Shown in pieces: positions 35,020 to 44,428 of a stretch of DNA of 64,000 bases. The position numbers and the translations under genes are program-made. The DNA is taken from the NCBI RefSeq assembly GCF_000758725.1, contig NZ_CP009428.1:6448001-6512000 (forward strand). Direction: 5' to 3'. Source of the stretch: Paenibacillus odorifer. GTDB taxonomy: Bacteria > Bacillota > Bacilli > Paenibacillales > Paenibacillaceae. The notes below the pieces were generated by a model that saw nothing but the letters and a program-made list of their open reading frames with translations, searched no databases and had not been told where the DNA came from. The number at the start of each line of letters is the position of its first letter. Position 1 is the first letter of the stretch.

Positions 35020-35087
35020 CTTAGCCGAGTCGCCGCACTCATAGTTGAACGCTACTTACGTGACGTCCGCTATGTCTTAGTCGCTGA

Positions 35088-38000
35088 TTATTTGGATAGC
35101 AAATTGTAAATAACCTGTGCTGCTTCTGCTCTTGTAGTGACTTCCTCCGGATTGAGTTTTCCGTTCGCTCCGGTCACTACGCCTCTCTCTACCAGCGCTT
35201 GAAGGGCTTCTTGTGCATAACCAGCGATCTGTCCAGCATCACTAAAGCCGGAAAGCGTGGCCGCTGTTTTCTCAGATGGCAGTTCACCTAGCGCTACAAG
35301 CGAGCGGTACAAGAGTGTAAATAGCTCCTGCCTAGTGATCTGAACCTCTGGCTGGAATTGATTATCTCCCGAACCCGTTGCTACCCCAAGGCGCTTAGCT
35401 GCAGCAAGATAATTCGTATAATACGTATTGCCCGCATCTGCAAAATTATCTGCGGCAACCTCATCTGGTGCGATGTCATATGCCTTAAGCAACAGGACGA
35501 TGAACTGCCCTCTGGTTATTGCGGCATTAGGACTGTAATGCTCAGCATCCGTACCAGATGTGATACTGCGTGCTGCCAAGAAACCTACTGCATGGCTATA
35601 CCATGAGGCATCTGGAACATCTGCAAAGCTCACTTGATTATATCCAATAATATATTGGGAGAAATGTGTGGTTACGAAATCTACAGTTCCCTTAGCGGTA
35701 TTGTAATTTCCACGTACATTGTCCAAACTTCCAGTGCTGTTAATGTGATACACAATAACCGCATCTGACCGTTCTCCCGCTTGCAGCACGTACGGTACGC
35801 TGACACGAACACTGCCCCCACCGAAGGTGGAAATCGTGCTTTCACCCGCTATAACCGACAAGTCATAAACCGGTCTGTCTCCGAGAACAGCCTTGCCTTC
35901 TGCCGTTAATGACACCTTCGCGATTCTAATAATGATTTCTCCGGCATCTGAAGCTGCACTAATGCTTGCCAATGATTTGGCATCAAACGTAATCGTACCC
36001 ACATTCTCATAATCAATGGTAATCTCCGCCTTCGTTCCGGCGGCTAACTCATTAATTATGCTTCTTGGAAGAGTAAGTTCAGCGGTTTGAGTATCTGAAG
36101 TAGCTGCAACACTAATTTCAAGAACAGCTTTCTTCCCATCAGCTTCTGCCTTCTTAGCGAGACTCACGAATTCAGCAGCCGTTTCTTTTGTGATCGTTGC
36201 AGTAGTCACTCCTGTGGTTTTATCCGTTTTAGTTGCTGCTGTTGCTGATAGGTTCACGGTACTCCCTGCTGTTGCCGTAGCAACCAGTTGAGGGCTTGCC
36301 GATGGTGTTGGTGTAGTCGTGCTCGGTGTAGAATTGCCACCCGATCCACCCGATCCACCTGTTCCACCTGTTCCAGGATCTGAAATAGGCACATAGGCCG
36401 GAACAACAATGTCAGTCGCTGGACTTGCCTTATAACCTTCTTTGGCTGCGTATCTCACTTGATACGTGCCCGGTATTAATCCTGTGATTTCTTTATCTGG
36501 TGCATACACATAATTAGTTACACTCGACAGCTTATATTCTAAGGCTGTCGTGGTTCCCGTAATTCTTCCATCATTGTTCGCTGCTGAGGTAGGAGCAACT
36601 CCCTGTAACCCAGTTGGAGCTGCTTGTTCCGCAGTGAATGCTGGAACGATTACTTCTGCTGCTCTACCCGCGTTAAATCCTTCTTTAGCTGCGTATCTTA
36701 CCTGATAGATACCCGGCACCAGTCCAACGATCTCTACATCTGATGCGTAGACATAATCGGTAACCGTAGACAGCTTATATTCCAGCGCTTTCGTAGTTCC
36801 TATAATTTTACCGTCGTCATTGGCTGCACTGGTTGGTGCTATACCTACTAATCCTGTAGGTGCCGCTTGCTCACCATATGCCGGGACTTCAACTGTAGCG
36901 TCTTTACCTACGCTGTATCCCTCTTTTGCCGCATATCGCACATTATAGAAGCCCGGAGTAAGACCAGTGATAGCTGTACCTGTTACAGGCTTATAATCAG
37001 CTTCTCCAACGCCTTTATACTCCTGTCCTTCAGCAGAACCCGTAATTTGCCCATCATCATTAGCTTCAGAAGTAGGTGCTACGCCTACCAGTCCTGTCGG
37101 GGCTGCTTGTTGATGGGTGTAAGCAGGAACTTCCACACTTACGTCTTCGCCAGCATTATAAGGAATGATTGTGGGTCCAGCTGCGGAAGTTGGCCCTTGA
37201 TAGCCCGATGTAGCGGCATATCTTACCTTATAAACACCAGGTGCAAGCCCTGTAATGGCTGATCCCGAAGCTGGGGTGTAAGCCTCGTCTCCAGCAAGCT
37301 TAAATTCCAATGCTGCACTGGTGCCTACAATTTGCCCATCCTTATTGTCGGCCGCTGTTGGTGCTACACCGGTAAGTCCTGCCGGTACAGCTTCGAGTCT
37401 GGAGAATATTTTATCCAGCGCTGTTGTAGTGTTATTGTATCTGGCTCCGATTGGGTAATTAGCCTGCACGTAATCCGGTTGGATATTCGTCCAGCTGTAC
37501 ATAAGTTCAACATGCCCTAGAATCGGTGAGTTTTTGCCTCCTGCATCCTTGTTGTCCTTGTTATAAGTGAACAGATATGGAACTTGAAGTCTGTCTCCGC
37601 TCACGGTGTTTCCAAGTCCATCTACATAACTAATTACAGTTGGTTTGGCAGCTGAATTGTTTTCGGTCTTGATATTGGTCAGATAAGTACGAACCAGATC
37701 AACATAAAGCTGCGCATACGGATGATTAGTGGTTCTAATCTGAAGCTCATTATTATTATGCGGATTTGCACTGCCCTTAGTGCCGCTGTTGTTATTAGGC
37801 TCAGCAACGGTCACACCAGCATCCAACTTAGTGTCGAAGAAGTAGATCTTATTGATATTATGTTTTTTGGCATATTCGTTGATATATTTAATCACCGCTT
37901 GCGTGTTAGGGCACCACGACCCGCCTAACAAAATCGCATAGTTTCCCTCACTCGCTAAAATTTGCTTCAGCTGATGATAGGTCACATGTTCATAAACAAG

Positions 38001-38825
38001 CGTGCCATCCGCTTCGTTGAAGATCGTAGGTTTTCCCTCATTTTCCCCTTCATAGTTCTTATTAAATGCCGCCTTGATATAAGCCGACTCGTCGATAGTG
38101 TCATATTGGGAAGCGGCACCCAGCACCTCACTTACTGATGTTTTATACGTATTAACCTTCGCCGCATCAAGTGTTCCGTTCGTCAGGAACTCATTCCACG
38201 AATAGCTCTTATCCAGGTAGGATACGACAGGAGCACTATTTCCCTGTGCATCCTTGTGATCCTTGTTGTATACCAATAAGAATGGAGACTCGAGCTTGTT
38301 AGCAGTCACAACTTCCCCGTTTTTATTGGTATAGCTGACATTGCGTTCTGGATCATCTTTGGAAGAAAGATTTAAATTCTTCAAATACTTGTTGACCAGA
38401 TCAACATATTTATAGGCAAATTTATTATTGCTGTCTGCAATCTGAAGGGTGTCCCCGTCCAGCTTAGTATCAAAGTTATAAATCGTAGAGATGCCATATT
38501 CCTTGGCTACCTCGTTGATAAAGCCGATATCGGCCTGTGTATTCTCGCTCCAAGCGCCGCCAACCAGAACAGCGTATGTGCCTTCACTCTCAAAAAGATG
38601 AACGATATCTTCATACGTTGCTGTTTTAAATACATGGTTAGCATCATTTAGATGGTCATAGACATGACTGAAATAGTCAAACTGGTTAACGCCGCCTTGG
38701 GAAGAGGTTATAACCTCTGCGTTATCCGGATTAGCATAAGCTCTTCCTGCCTGTGTAGGCAGGACTAGCAGGGAGGCTGCCAGCAGCAGCGTTACAATTT
38801 TTTTGAAGGTTAATGGTCGTATCAT
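35088..38825 (-). CDS. Large surface protein with thioredoxin-like modules, repeats and three SLH domains
   Basis: A secreted protein of about 1245 residues held to secondary cell-wall polymer. After a signal peptide (LLLAASLLVLPTQAGRAYA) come two related modules resembling thioredoxin folds: GGAWSENTQADIGF near 100 and GGSWCPNTQAVIKY near 305. Only the second keeps a Cys. Next are five repeats of about 60-75 residues opening APTGLxGVAPTS (about 485-860), a Gly/Ser/Thr/Pro linker, a further beta-rich domain, and three SLH domains in the last 190 residues (FADVPDASWYSHAV, FADAGNTYYTNYL, FSDAGQIAGYAQ). ATG 38825 has GAGG 8 nt upstream; GTG 38834 overlaps that site. It follows the Ala/Pro-rich gene by 73 bp, probably cotranscribed. 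Confidence 0.88.
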   Translation of the reverse strand: MIRPLTFKKIVTLLLAASLLVLPTQAGRAYANPDNAEVITSSQGGVNQFDYFSHVYDHLNDANHVFKTATYEDIVHLFESEGTYAVLVGGAWSENTQADIGFINEVAKEYGISTIYNFDTKLDGDTLQIADSNNKFAYKYVDLVNKYLKNLNLSSKDDPERNVSYTNKNGEVVTANKLESPFLLVYNKDHKDAQGNSAPVVSYLDKSYSWNEFLTNGTLDAAKVNTYKTSVSEVLGAASQYDTIDESAYIKAAFNKNYEGENEGKPTIFNEADGTLVYEHVTYHQLKQILASEGNYAILLGGSWCPNTQAVIKYINEYAKKHNINKIYFFDTKLDAGVTVAEPNNNSGTKGSANPHNNNELQIRTTNHPYAQLYVDLVRTYLTNIKTENNSAAKPTVISYVDGLGNTVSGDRLQVPYLFTYNKDNKDAGGKNSPILGHVELMYSWTNIQPDYVQANYPIGARYNNTTTALDKIFSRLEAVPAGLTGVAPTAADNKDGQIVGTSAALEFKLAGDEAYTPASGSAITGLAPGVYKVRYAATSGYQGPTSAAGPTIIPYNAGEDVSVEVPAYTHQQAAPTGLVGVAPTSEANDDGQITGSAEGQEYKGVGEADYKPVTGTAITGLTPGFYNVRYAAKEGYSVGKDATVEVPAYGEQAAPTGLVGIAPTSAANDDGKIIGTTKALEYKLSTVTDYVYASDVEIVGLVPGIYQVRYAAKEGFNAGRAAEVIVPAFTAEQAAPTGLQGVAPTSAANNDGRITGTTTALEYKLSSVTNYVYAPDKEITGLIPGTYQVRYAAKEGYKASPATDIVVPAYVPISDPGTGGTGGSGGSGGNSTPSTTTPTPSASPQLVATATAGSTVNLSATAATKTDKTTGVTTATITKETAAEFVSLAKKAEADGKKAVLEISVAATSDTQTAELTLPRSIINELAAGTKAEITIDYENVGTITFDAKSLASISAASDAGEIIIRIAKVSLTAEGKAVLGDRPVYDLSVIAGESTISTFGGGSVRVSVPYVLQAGERSDAVIVYHINSTGSLDNVRGNYNTAKGTVDFVTTHFSQYIIGYNQVSFADVPDASWYSHAVGFLAARSITSGTDAEHYSPNAAITRGQFIVLLLKAYDIAPDEVAADNFADAGNTYYTNYLAAAKRLGVATGSGDNQFQPEVQITRQELFTLLYRSLVALGELPSEKTAATLSGFSDAGQIAGYAQEALQALVERGVVTGANGKLNPEEVTTRAEAAQVIYNLLSK

Positions 38826-38898
38826 TATGTGCACCTCGCCTTAAATAGGTTTATGGGATGAATGGGCTGAAAGGAATCCTGAATGAGCCTGCTGCTCA

Positions 38899-39666
38899 TC
38901 AAGGACAAACCTCTTCCTCAGCGGCTGGTGCCGGTGCGGGTGCCTGAACCGTTTCCGCTGGAGCAGCTGCTGGTGCGCTGACCGTGGATGCAGGTGCAGA
39001 AGACGATGTTTTCGGTTGAGAAGACTCAACTACCGGAGCCGGGGTCGCTTTAACTACCTCTGTTGTAGAGAAGGTTATAGCTTTTTTGGAAGGTGTCTCC
39101 GTTGCTTTTGCTACAGGAGCGGCGGTTTCCTTAGGCTGTTCAGATACAACAGGAGCTGCGGTCGGCTGAACGGCTTTAGCGGTTACGTTTGCTTTTGGAG
39201 CAGTCGTAGGCGCAGCAGTTGGCGCAGGCGTTGCCGCGCTGGTTTGCGGTTTAACAGATGCAGATACCGTTGTTGCAGCTGTTGCCGTCTTAGCGGTGTC
39301 CGCAGCCGGGGATGCGGTTGCTTTAGGCTGAGCTGCGCCCGCTTCTGGAGCTGCTGAAGCAACAACCTTCGCCGCAGAATCAACAGCTGCTGGGGCCGCA
39401 GTAGCTTCTGCCGTGACTGTCTCTGCTGCTGGAGCCGAAGCTTCCGGCTGGACAGCTTCTGTTACAGGAGCTGCAGTAGCTTCTGCCTGAACAACAACTG
39501 CTGCTGCAGAAGTAGCTACTGGTAAAGCTGCTGCGGTTACTGCTGTATTACTACTCTCTTGAATGGGTGCTGCCTCTGCTGTTTTTTTGTTAGCGGATAC
39601 CGCGGCATACGTCAATGCGGAGAAGACGATAGCGGCGGCAACCAAAGAGATCGAAAGCTTTTTCAT
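38899..39666 (-). CDS. Secreted Ala/Pro/Thr-rich low-complexity protein
   Basis: A 255-residue protein with a signal peptide (MKKLSISLVAAAIVFSALTY). The rest is almost wholly Ala, Pro, Thr, Val, Ser and Lys with imperfect repeats such as EATAAP and AAPVVSEQP. No fold is recognisable; such sequences are extended wall-spanning or glycosylated stalks. It ends EEEVCP, a lone Cys one residue from the end. The start at 39666 has AGGATGG upstream; the longer in-frame start at 39771 would lie in the leader hairpin. It is the first gene of an operon with the SLH protein and may partner it at the cell surface. Confidence 0.72.
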   Translation of the reverse strand: MKKLSISLVAAAIVFSALTYAAVSANKKTAEAAPIQESSNTAVTAAALPVATSAAAVVVQAEATAAPVTEAVQPEASAPAAETVTAEATAAPAAVDSAAKVVASAAPEAGAAQPKATASPAADTAKTATAATTVSASVKPQTSAATPAPTAAPTTAPKANVTAKAVQPTAAPVVSEQPKETAAPVAKATETPSKKAITFSTTEVVKATPAPVVESSQPKTSSSAPASTVSAPAAAPAETVQAPAPAPAAEEEVCP

Positions 39667-39762
39667 ATGTGTACCATCCTTTTCAAATAAAATAAGAGAC
39701 CCCTTCATTACATTCTTGTACCTTAAATCCGTAACTCTCCCTTCTCTAAAGTTAAAAAAAAA

Positions 39763-39875
39763 GAGACTCAACGGGACGCAATTTACGCGTCTTTCGTTGA
39801 ATCTCCGGCTGTCCAGTCGATTCCAATTGGCTTGTGATTAAGTTCCATATTATTCATGCCATAGTGCCTTGTCAA
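39763..39875 (-). promoter_or_regulatory. Promoter and attenuator-like leader of the surface-protein operon
   Basis: On the minus strand TTGACA (39870-39875), a 17-bp spacer and TAATAT (39847-39852) form a near-consensus promoter. About 35 nt into the leader is a long hairpin, 39763-39805 (GAGA, TCAACG and ACGC paired with GCGT, CGTTGA and TCTC), followed directly by U9. It lies 97 nt before the first start codon and would stop transcription unless prevented. Confidence 0.65.
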
Positions 39876-40017
39876 TCAATTTTTATTTTTCGCATGGTTT
39901 TTATCGGAATTAATTATTTTTAACATATAATTACATTGACTTTACTATAAATTCTATATAGATTGATCTCAATAGGATTAATCACATTAAAAAACTAGGT
40001 TTAAGGGGGTATTGGTA

Positions 40018-41379
40018 GTGAACATAGATAACAACTTATTATCCGCCATCGAAACGAACTGGTATGGATTTGTCGCTTCCATATTTGTGTTTGCAATTTT
40101 GTTTCTACTGGCACGTAAACGAATTGGATTTGGCACCCGGGTACTCATCGGACTTGGCATCGGACTTATTGCCGGTATATTCTTTCAATACTTCGATTTA
40201 GAGACCAAAGCTATTAGCACATTCGGCAGCATTTATGTCAGCTTGATCCGCATGCTCGTCATTCCTTTAGTATTCGTACTCGTATTAAACAGTATTTCTT
40301 CCTTAACCAATCTGGAGTATCTACGCAAAATCGGGATCAAAACCTTCGCCTGGTTCCTCGGAACAACTGGCATCGCTTCTATTATCGGCCTATCGGTTGC
40401 GCTGCTGTTCAATCCCGGCCAAGGTATACAACAAGATGTACCCGCAGATTTTGCTGCCCGGGAAATCCCGACCTTCTCCCAGGTTATCCTCGATCTTGTT
40501 CCATCTAACCCTGTTAATGAAGCAGCTACGGGTAAGGTTGTGCCTCTACTCATTTTCGCCATCTTCTTAGCAGTAGCTATAATCAAGATTGGCTCCAAGA
40601 AACCCGAAGCCGTCAAACCTGTACGTGATCTTATTGAATCCCTAACACTGATACTGCATCAGGTTGTGAAATTCATTATTCGCCTGACCCCTTATGGCGT
40701 ATTCGCACTGATTGCCGGAATCACCGCACGTTATGGCTGGGAGACATTGCAGGAGCTAGGCAGTGTAATTATAACCTCGTACGTAGCAATGATTATACAT
40801 TTTGTACTTATCTTTGGCGGATTGGTTCTATTAGTAGCGAAGGTGAATCCAATTCGTTTCTTCCGGAAAGTGTATCCAACCATTACTGTTGCCTTCACAA
40901 CCAGAAGCAGCTATGCAACACTTCCGGTCAATCTCGAAGTTATTACGAAGCGGCTTCATGTCTCCCCACGGATCGCGAGCTTTATCGCACCGTTAGGGGC
41001 ATCTGTGAACTTTAATGCGTGCGGTGGGATTTGGCCAGCTATTGTGGCTGTATTTACCGCTCAAGTATTCGGTATTGATCTGAACTGGACCGACTATATT
41101 ACACTGGTATTAGTAAGTATTATTTCTTCCATTGGTGTAGCTGGCGTACCTGGACCTGCCGTAATCTCCACCACGGTAGTCTTAACTGCTCTCGGCCTGC
41201 CGCTTGAAGGAATCGCTATCGTTGCAGGTGTTGAAGCGCTCATCGATATGGGCCGTACCGCTGTAAACGCAACTGGAACAGCTGTAACAGCTCTGTTAGT
41301 AGCTAATTCCGAAGGTGAATTTGACCGCGAAGCGTTTAATAGCAATGATGACGATGATATTCTCTTGAGCACCGTTTAA
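40018..41379 (+). CDS. Dicarboxylate/amino acid:cation symporter, probably cystine uptake (TcyP-like)
   Basis: A 454-residue DAACS-family sodium or proton symporter with eight membrane helices and two re-entrant loops. The first hairpin motif reads AFTTRSSYATLP, where glutamate carriers have a serine-rich SSS; the Arg-Ser form is what I associate with TcyP L-cystine carriers. The second hairpin lies in GVAGVPGPAVIST, and the aspartate-binding helix in DMGRTAVNATG. GTG 40018 is preferred, with AGGGGG 8 nt upstream, over TTG 40012. An Asp-rich tail ends the protein. Single gene with a strong terminator. Confidence 0.85.
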   Translation: MNIDNNLLSAIETNWYGFVASIFVFAILFLLARKRIGFGTRVLIGLGIGLIAGIFFQYFDLETKAISTFGSIYVSLIRMLVIPLVFVLVLNSISSLTNLEYLRKIGIKTFAWFLGTTGIASIIGLSVALLFNPGQGIQQDVPADFAAREIPTFSQVILDLVPSNPVNEAATGKVVPLLIFAIFLAVAIIKIGSKKPEAVKPVRDLIESLTLILHQVVKFIIRLTPYGVFALIAGITARYGWETLQELGSVIITSYVAMIIHFVLIFGGLVLLVAKVNPIRFFRKVYPTITVAFTTRSSYATLPVNLEVITKRLHVSPRIASFIAPLGASVNFNACGGIWPAIVAVFTAQVFGIDLNWTDYITLVLVSIISSIGVAGVPGPAVISTTVVLTALGLPLEGIAIVAGVEALIDMGRTAVNATGTAVTALLVANSEGEFDREAFNSNDDDDILLSTV

Positions 41380-41394
41380 AAGCTGAGACTGTAA

Positions 41395-41439
41395 AAACCT
41401 CCGGAAGCTGCGTATAGCAGAGCGCCCGGAGGTTTTTTT
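41395..41439 (+). terminator. Terminator after the symporter gene
   Basis: AACCTCCGG and CCGGAGGTT arms around a loop with a further AGC-rich pairing, followed by seven T. Confidence 0.85.
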
Positions 41440-41466
41440 GCATAGATTCCTATTGGATTCATCTTC

Positions 41467-42462
41467 TTATAGCATACTAATTCTTTCCCGCTTTTTAGCA
41501 GAAGCTAGACAAGTCTCGATCAATTGCATGCCCAGCACTGCATCCTCGGGTGCAAATAATTTTTTTCCTGTAAATACTGCTGAGGCAAAATCGTCGACCT
41601 CCCGTGTATAGGGATTCGCCCCGGTGGCATCAACCCGTCTTACCCCTTCTCCCGTATGCACAAAAAATTCGGCATCCTCATCTCTAGCATTAAAAGGCAT
41701 AGGCACTTCAATCATCCCATCGGTCCCCAGAATCTCTAACAGCTGGCGGTTATATGCCCACATCCCGCAATCAAAAATCAGGCTTAGCCCCTTCGGAAAC
41801 TCTACCAGCCCTGAAGCCATCATATCTACATTGTCATGCTCCGGAGAGAACATAGCCTGCACTGTCACGGCTTCCGGCTCAGCTCCGAACAGCAGTCGTG
41901 CTGCACTTAGCGGATAACAGCCGATATCATAAAGCGAGCCGCCGCCCCAAGCGGATTTAAAGCGAATATTAGAGGTATCTGTAGCGTCATTATAAGTAAA
42001 AGTGCCTCGAATGGAGCGTAATTCACCAATTTCACCGCTAGAGATAATCTCTTGCAATTCCGCAATCCGAGGATGATGCCGATACATATAAGCTTCTGCC
42101 AAATGGACTCCAGCATCATTACAAGCTTTTACCATCTCAGCCGCTTCTTCACTGTTCAGCGCGATCGGTTTCTCACATAAGATATGTTTGCCAGCTTCCG
42201 CCGCACGGATTACCCATTCCCGATGGAGGTGATTTGGCAGTGGAATATACACTGCATCAATATCCTTATCCGCCAGTAATTCCTCATAGCTGCCGTAAGC
42301 TTTATCTATTCCGAACTCTGTGGCTACAGCGCTGCTTTTTTCTAAACCGCGACTGGCTGCCGCTGTGATCATTCCCGTCTCCGAATCCATTATAGCCGGC
42401 ATCACTGAACCTGTCGCAATCTGCGCGCAGCCCATGATTCCCCAGCGAAGTTTTTGCACCAT
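41467..42462 (-). CDS. Gfo/Idh/MocA-family oxidoreductase
   Basis: A 331-residue NAD(P)-dependent dehydrogenase. The start LRWGIMGCAQIATG gives the Rossmann GxxGCA variant typical of the xylose/dimeric dihydrodiol dehydrogenase branch. CEKPIALN holds the catalytic Lys near residue 97, and the substrate-domain run GGGSLYDIGCYPLSAARLL follows. It differs in sequence from the paralogue at 21649-22617. Single gene; sugar substrate unknown. Confidence 0.88.
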   Translation of the reverse strand: MVQKLRWGIMGCAQIATGSVMPAIMDSETGMITAAASRGLEKSSAVATEFGIDKAYGSYEELLADKDIDAVYIPLPNHLHREWVIRAAEAGKHILCEKPIALNSEEAAEMVKACNDAGVHLAEAYMYRHHPRIAELQEIISSGEIGELRSIRGTFTYNDATDTSNIRFKSAWGGGSLYDIGCYPLSAARLLFGAEPEAVTVQAMFSPEHDNVDMMASGLVEFPKGLSLIFDCGMWAYNRQLLEILGTDGMIEVPMPFNARDEDAEFFVHTGEGVRRVDATGANPYTREVDDFASAVFTGKKLFAPEDAVLGMQLIETCLASAKKRERISML

Positions 42463-42560
42463 CGTTGCTAACCTTCTTCCTTATAGATTACTTACTATAC
42501 TTAAAGCCACCTTATCATAGAATGAAACGTTTCTCTAACAGAAAGAAGCCTGCAAATTGC

Positions 42561-42606
42561 AAAAAAACAGTGCCAAAAGGAGCTCCAACCCCGATAGACA
42601 CTGCTT
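42561..42606 (-). terminator. Terminator of the prenyltransferase operon
   Basis: On the minus strand GCAGTG and CACTG arms enclose a GGAGCTCC-containing loop and are followed by seven U. Confidence 0.75.
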
Positions 42607-42624
42607 TTTTATAAAATATGAATG

Positions 42625-43578
42625 TTATATTAGTGCATTTAACAGCACAGCCGCACCCAGCACAACTATACGCGCAAGGTTCATCAATACGAAGTTTTTG
42701 ACGGCAAGAATAAAGGTACTCGCCTTCTCCTGTTTCTCTGTGAACAAGGCAATATTTCGGCGCAGCGGGATCAGCGTAAGTAGAATCAACAGAACCAGAA
42801 TAGGGTTAATCCCTAAGATCAGCAGCACTACAAGATCCAGATAAGAGACATAGTAGAGATATTTAAAAAGCACAAGCGCATTGCGGCGGCCAATGTACAC
42901 CGGAAGCGTATACCTTCGATTCTCCACATCCTCATCAATATCACAAATATTATTAGCGAGCATAATCCCTGCGATCCCCAAAATAGCGGGCACGGAAAAC
43001 CAGAAAAGGTACAGCACTTCCACGATGTTGATATTCAAGCTGACCCAGCCGTTCTGGAGCAGCAGTGAAACCACATGCTCATCCGTATGGATATAGGCAG
43101 AGATAAAAATAATAACAAAGCCCATAAACAAACCGGAGAACAGCTCACCTAACGGCATCCGCGAGATGGGAATCGGCCCGAACGAATAAAGTATACCGAT
43201 CAAGAACGACAGTCCACCCAGCAAAAAGACCAGCAAACCCGTCTGAGTGACAAGCGCAATCCCGCACCCTGCTGCCAGCGCCAGCAAAATCACAATCGTC
43301 GCCACGACGGTGCGCTCTTTTAGCTTAAAATGAACAATCGCATTATGCGTTTCGTAGCCGTAGCCGTGGGTTTTAGAAGCTTTTTTGAAATCGTAATAGT
43401 TGTTAATCGCCGTCGTCGCCATATCGAAGCTAAGCAAAGACACGAACATCAATCCAAAACGCAGTACGTAAAAATCCTCAAACCGGTACAGGGCGTACAA
43501 CGTTCCCATTAGAAACGGAATAATACTGGCTACCTTCGTCGGCAGCTCCACAAATCTTAGAAAGCTTTTAATATTCAC
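42625..43578 (-). CDS. menA: UbiA-family prenyltransferase, MenA-like
   Basis: A 317-residue membrane prenyltransferase with about eight to nine helices. Both magnesium-diphosphate motifs are intact: INNYYDFKKASK near residues 60-71, and ANNICDIDEDVENRRYTLPV near 210-229. The second motif is close to the MenA form of lactic acid bacteria and Listeria, which attaches an isoprenoid chain to 1,4-dihydroxy-2-naphthoate for menaquinone. GTG 43578 has AAGGG 8 nt upstream; GTG 43587 does not. Last gene of the Fur-boxed operon. No other men gene is nearby, so another aromatic acceptor is possible. Confidence 0.8.
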   Translation of the reverse strand: MNIKSFLRFVELPTKVASIIPFLMGTLYALYRFEDFYVLRFGLMFVSLLSFDMATTAINNYYDFKKASKTHGYGYETHNAIVHFKLKERTVVATIVILLALAAGCGIALVTQTGLLVFLLGGLSFLIGILYSFGPIPISRMPLGELFSGLFMGFVIIFISAYIHTDEHVVSLLLQNGWVSLNINIVEVLYLFWFSVPAILGIAGIMLANNICDIDEDVENRRYTLPVYIGRRNALVLFKYLYYVSYLDLVVLLILGINPILVLLILLTLIPLRRNIALFTEKQEKASTFILAVKNFVLMNLARIVVLGAAVLLNALI

Positions 43579-43616
43579 ACCATACACCCTTATCTGTCAA
43601 ATGAGCCTGCAAGGCA

Positions 43617-44393
43617 TTACTGTTCAGTTGTTGTAACCGTCACTGGGGACCATTCTGCAATAACTGTTTGTCCATGTACAGACACACTGCCTTCAGGACT
43701 CAGATCCTTCTCTGTCATAATTCCGAGCGCTACAGTGAAGTTATTGAATTTAAGCGGAATATTTTTCTCGCGGCGTACTTCCTTGCCGTTCAAATAGAAT
43801 ACAGCCTCATCATTGCCACGGTGATAGGTAATACGGTACGTATTGAATTCCCGTGGTTTGAAATCCGTATCTTCTTTAAAGATGCAGAAGTATTTCGTTC
43901 CAGTGCTTTCTGGTACTTGTACACCCGGGAACGGCAAAATACCATATACACTAGCGTATTTATCATTTCCCGCGAAGAAATCAAGCGCAGCGCCTGTCGT
44001 GAAATCCAGCAGGTTCAGCGATACATATCCATCATACAGATCTCCAGGTGCAGTTTCTTGTGTACGGCAACGAATTTGCAGCTCAATGCTAATCTCTCCT
44101 GCTTCCGGAATCTCCACTGGCTTGGCTGAATAATACATGTGCTTGGCATTGTCCAGAATTTGCACTTGATGATTCTCGCGAGATAACTTCGCACGTACAT
44201 ACAGGGTGTCATTACGAACGATAACTACAGCCTCCGGCTCACGGTAAGCCCAAAATGATCCGTCAGGCAGTGTAAATCCACCCGTCTTCCAGACCTTTCC
44301 TTCTTCTAAAATGGAGTGGAAATCCCCAAGAACCATGCGATTGCCTTTAACTTGTTGTTCTTCTGCCATCAATACCTTGTCCTTCTTTTCCAT
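43617..44393 (-). CDS. Unknown protein between two prenyltransferases (beta-sandwich-like)
   Basis: A 258-residue soluble protein without signal peptide or membrane segment that I cannot name with confidence. The middle (for example AGEISIELQIRCR, GYVSLNLLDFTTGAALDFF, and TYRITYHRGNDEAVFYLNG) alternates hydrophobic and polar residues and resembles the laminin-G/LamG-type or DUF6081-type beta-sandwich that binds carbohydrate or lipid. AAGGAG precedes the ATG. It lies 35 bp after the first prenyltransferase and 38 bp before the second, so it is part of the operon and may handle their substrate or product. No catalytic motif is seen. Confidence 0.75.
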   Translation of the reverse strand: MEKKDKVLMAEEQQVKGNRMVLGDFHSILEEGKVWKTGGFTLPDGSFWAYREPEAVVIVRNDTLYVRAKLSRENHQVQILDNAKHMYYSAKPVEIPEAGEISIELQIRCRTQETAPGDLYDGYVSLNLLDFTTGAALDFFAGNDKYASVYGILPFPGVQVPESTGTKYFCIFKEDTDFKPREFNTYRITYHRGNDEAVFYLNGKEVRREKNIPLKFNNFTVALGIMTEKDLSPEGSVSVHGQTVIAEWSPVTVTTTEQ

Positions 44394-44428
44394 GAAAGCT
44401 CACTCCTTCTGTAGTCCATCTATTAGTA

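Noticed and set aside
38841..39029. Frameshifted continuation of the Ala/Pro-rich protein
   Set aside because: The alternative frame is Arg/His-rich as expected for an out-of-frame shadow of Ala/Pro codons, and two stop codons follow the Cys-Pro end.
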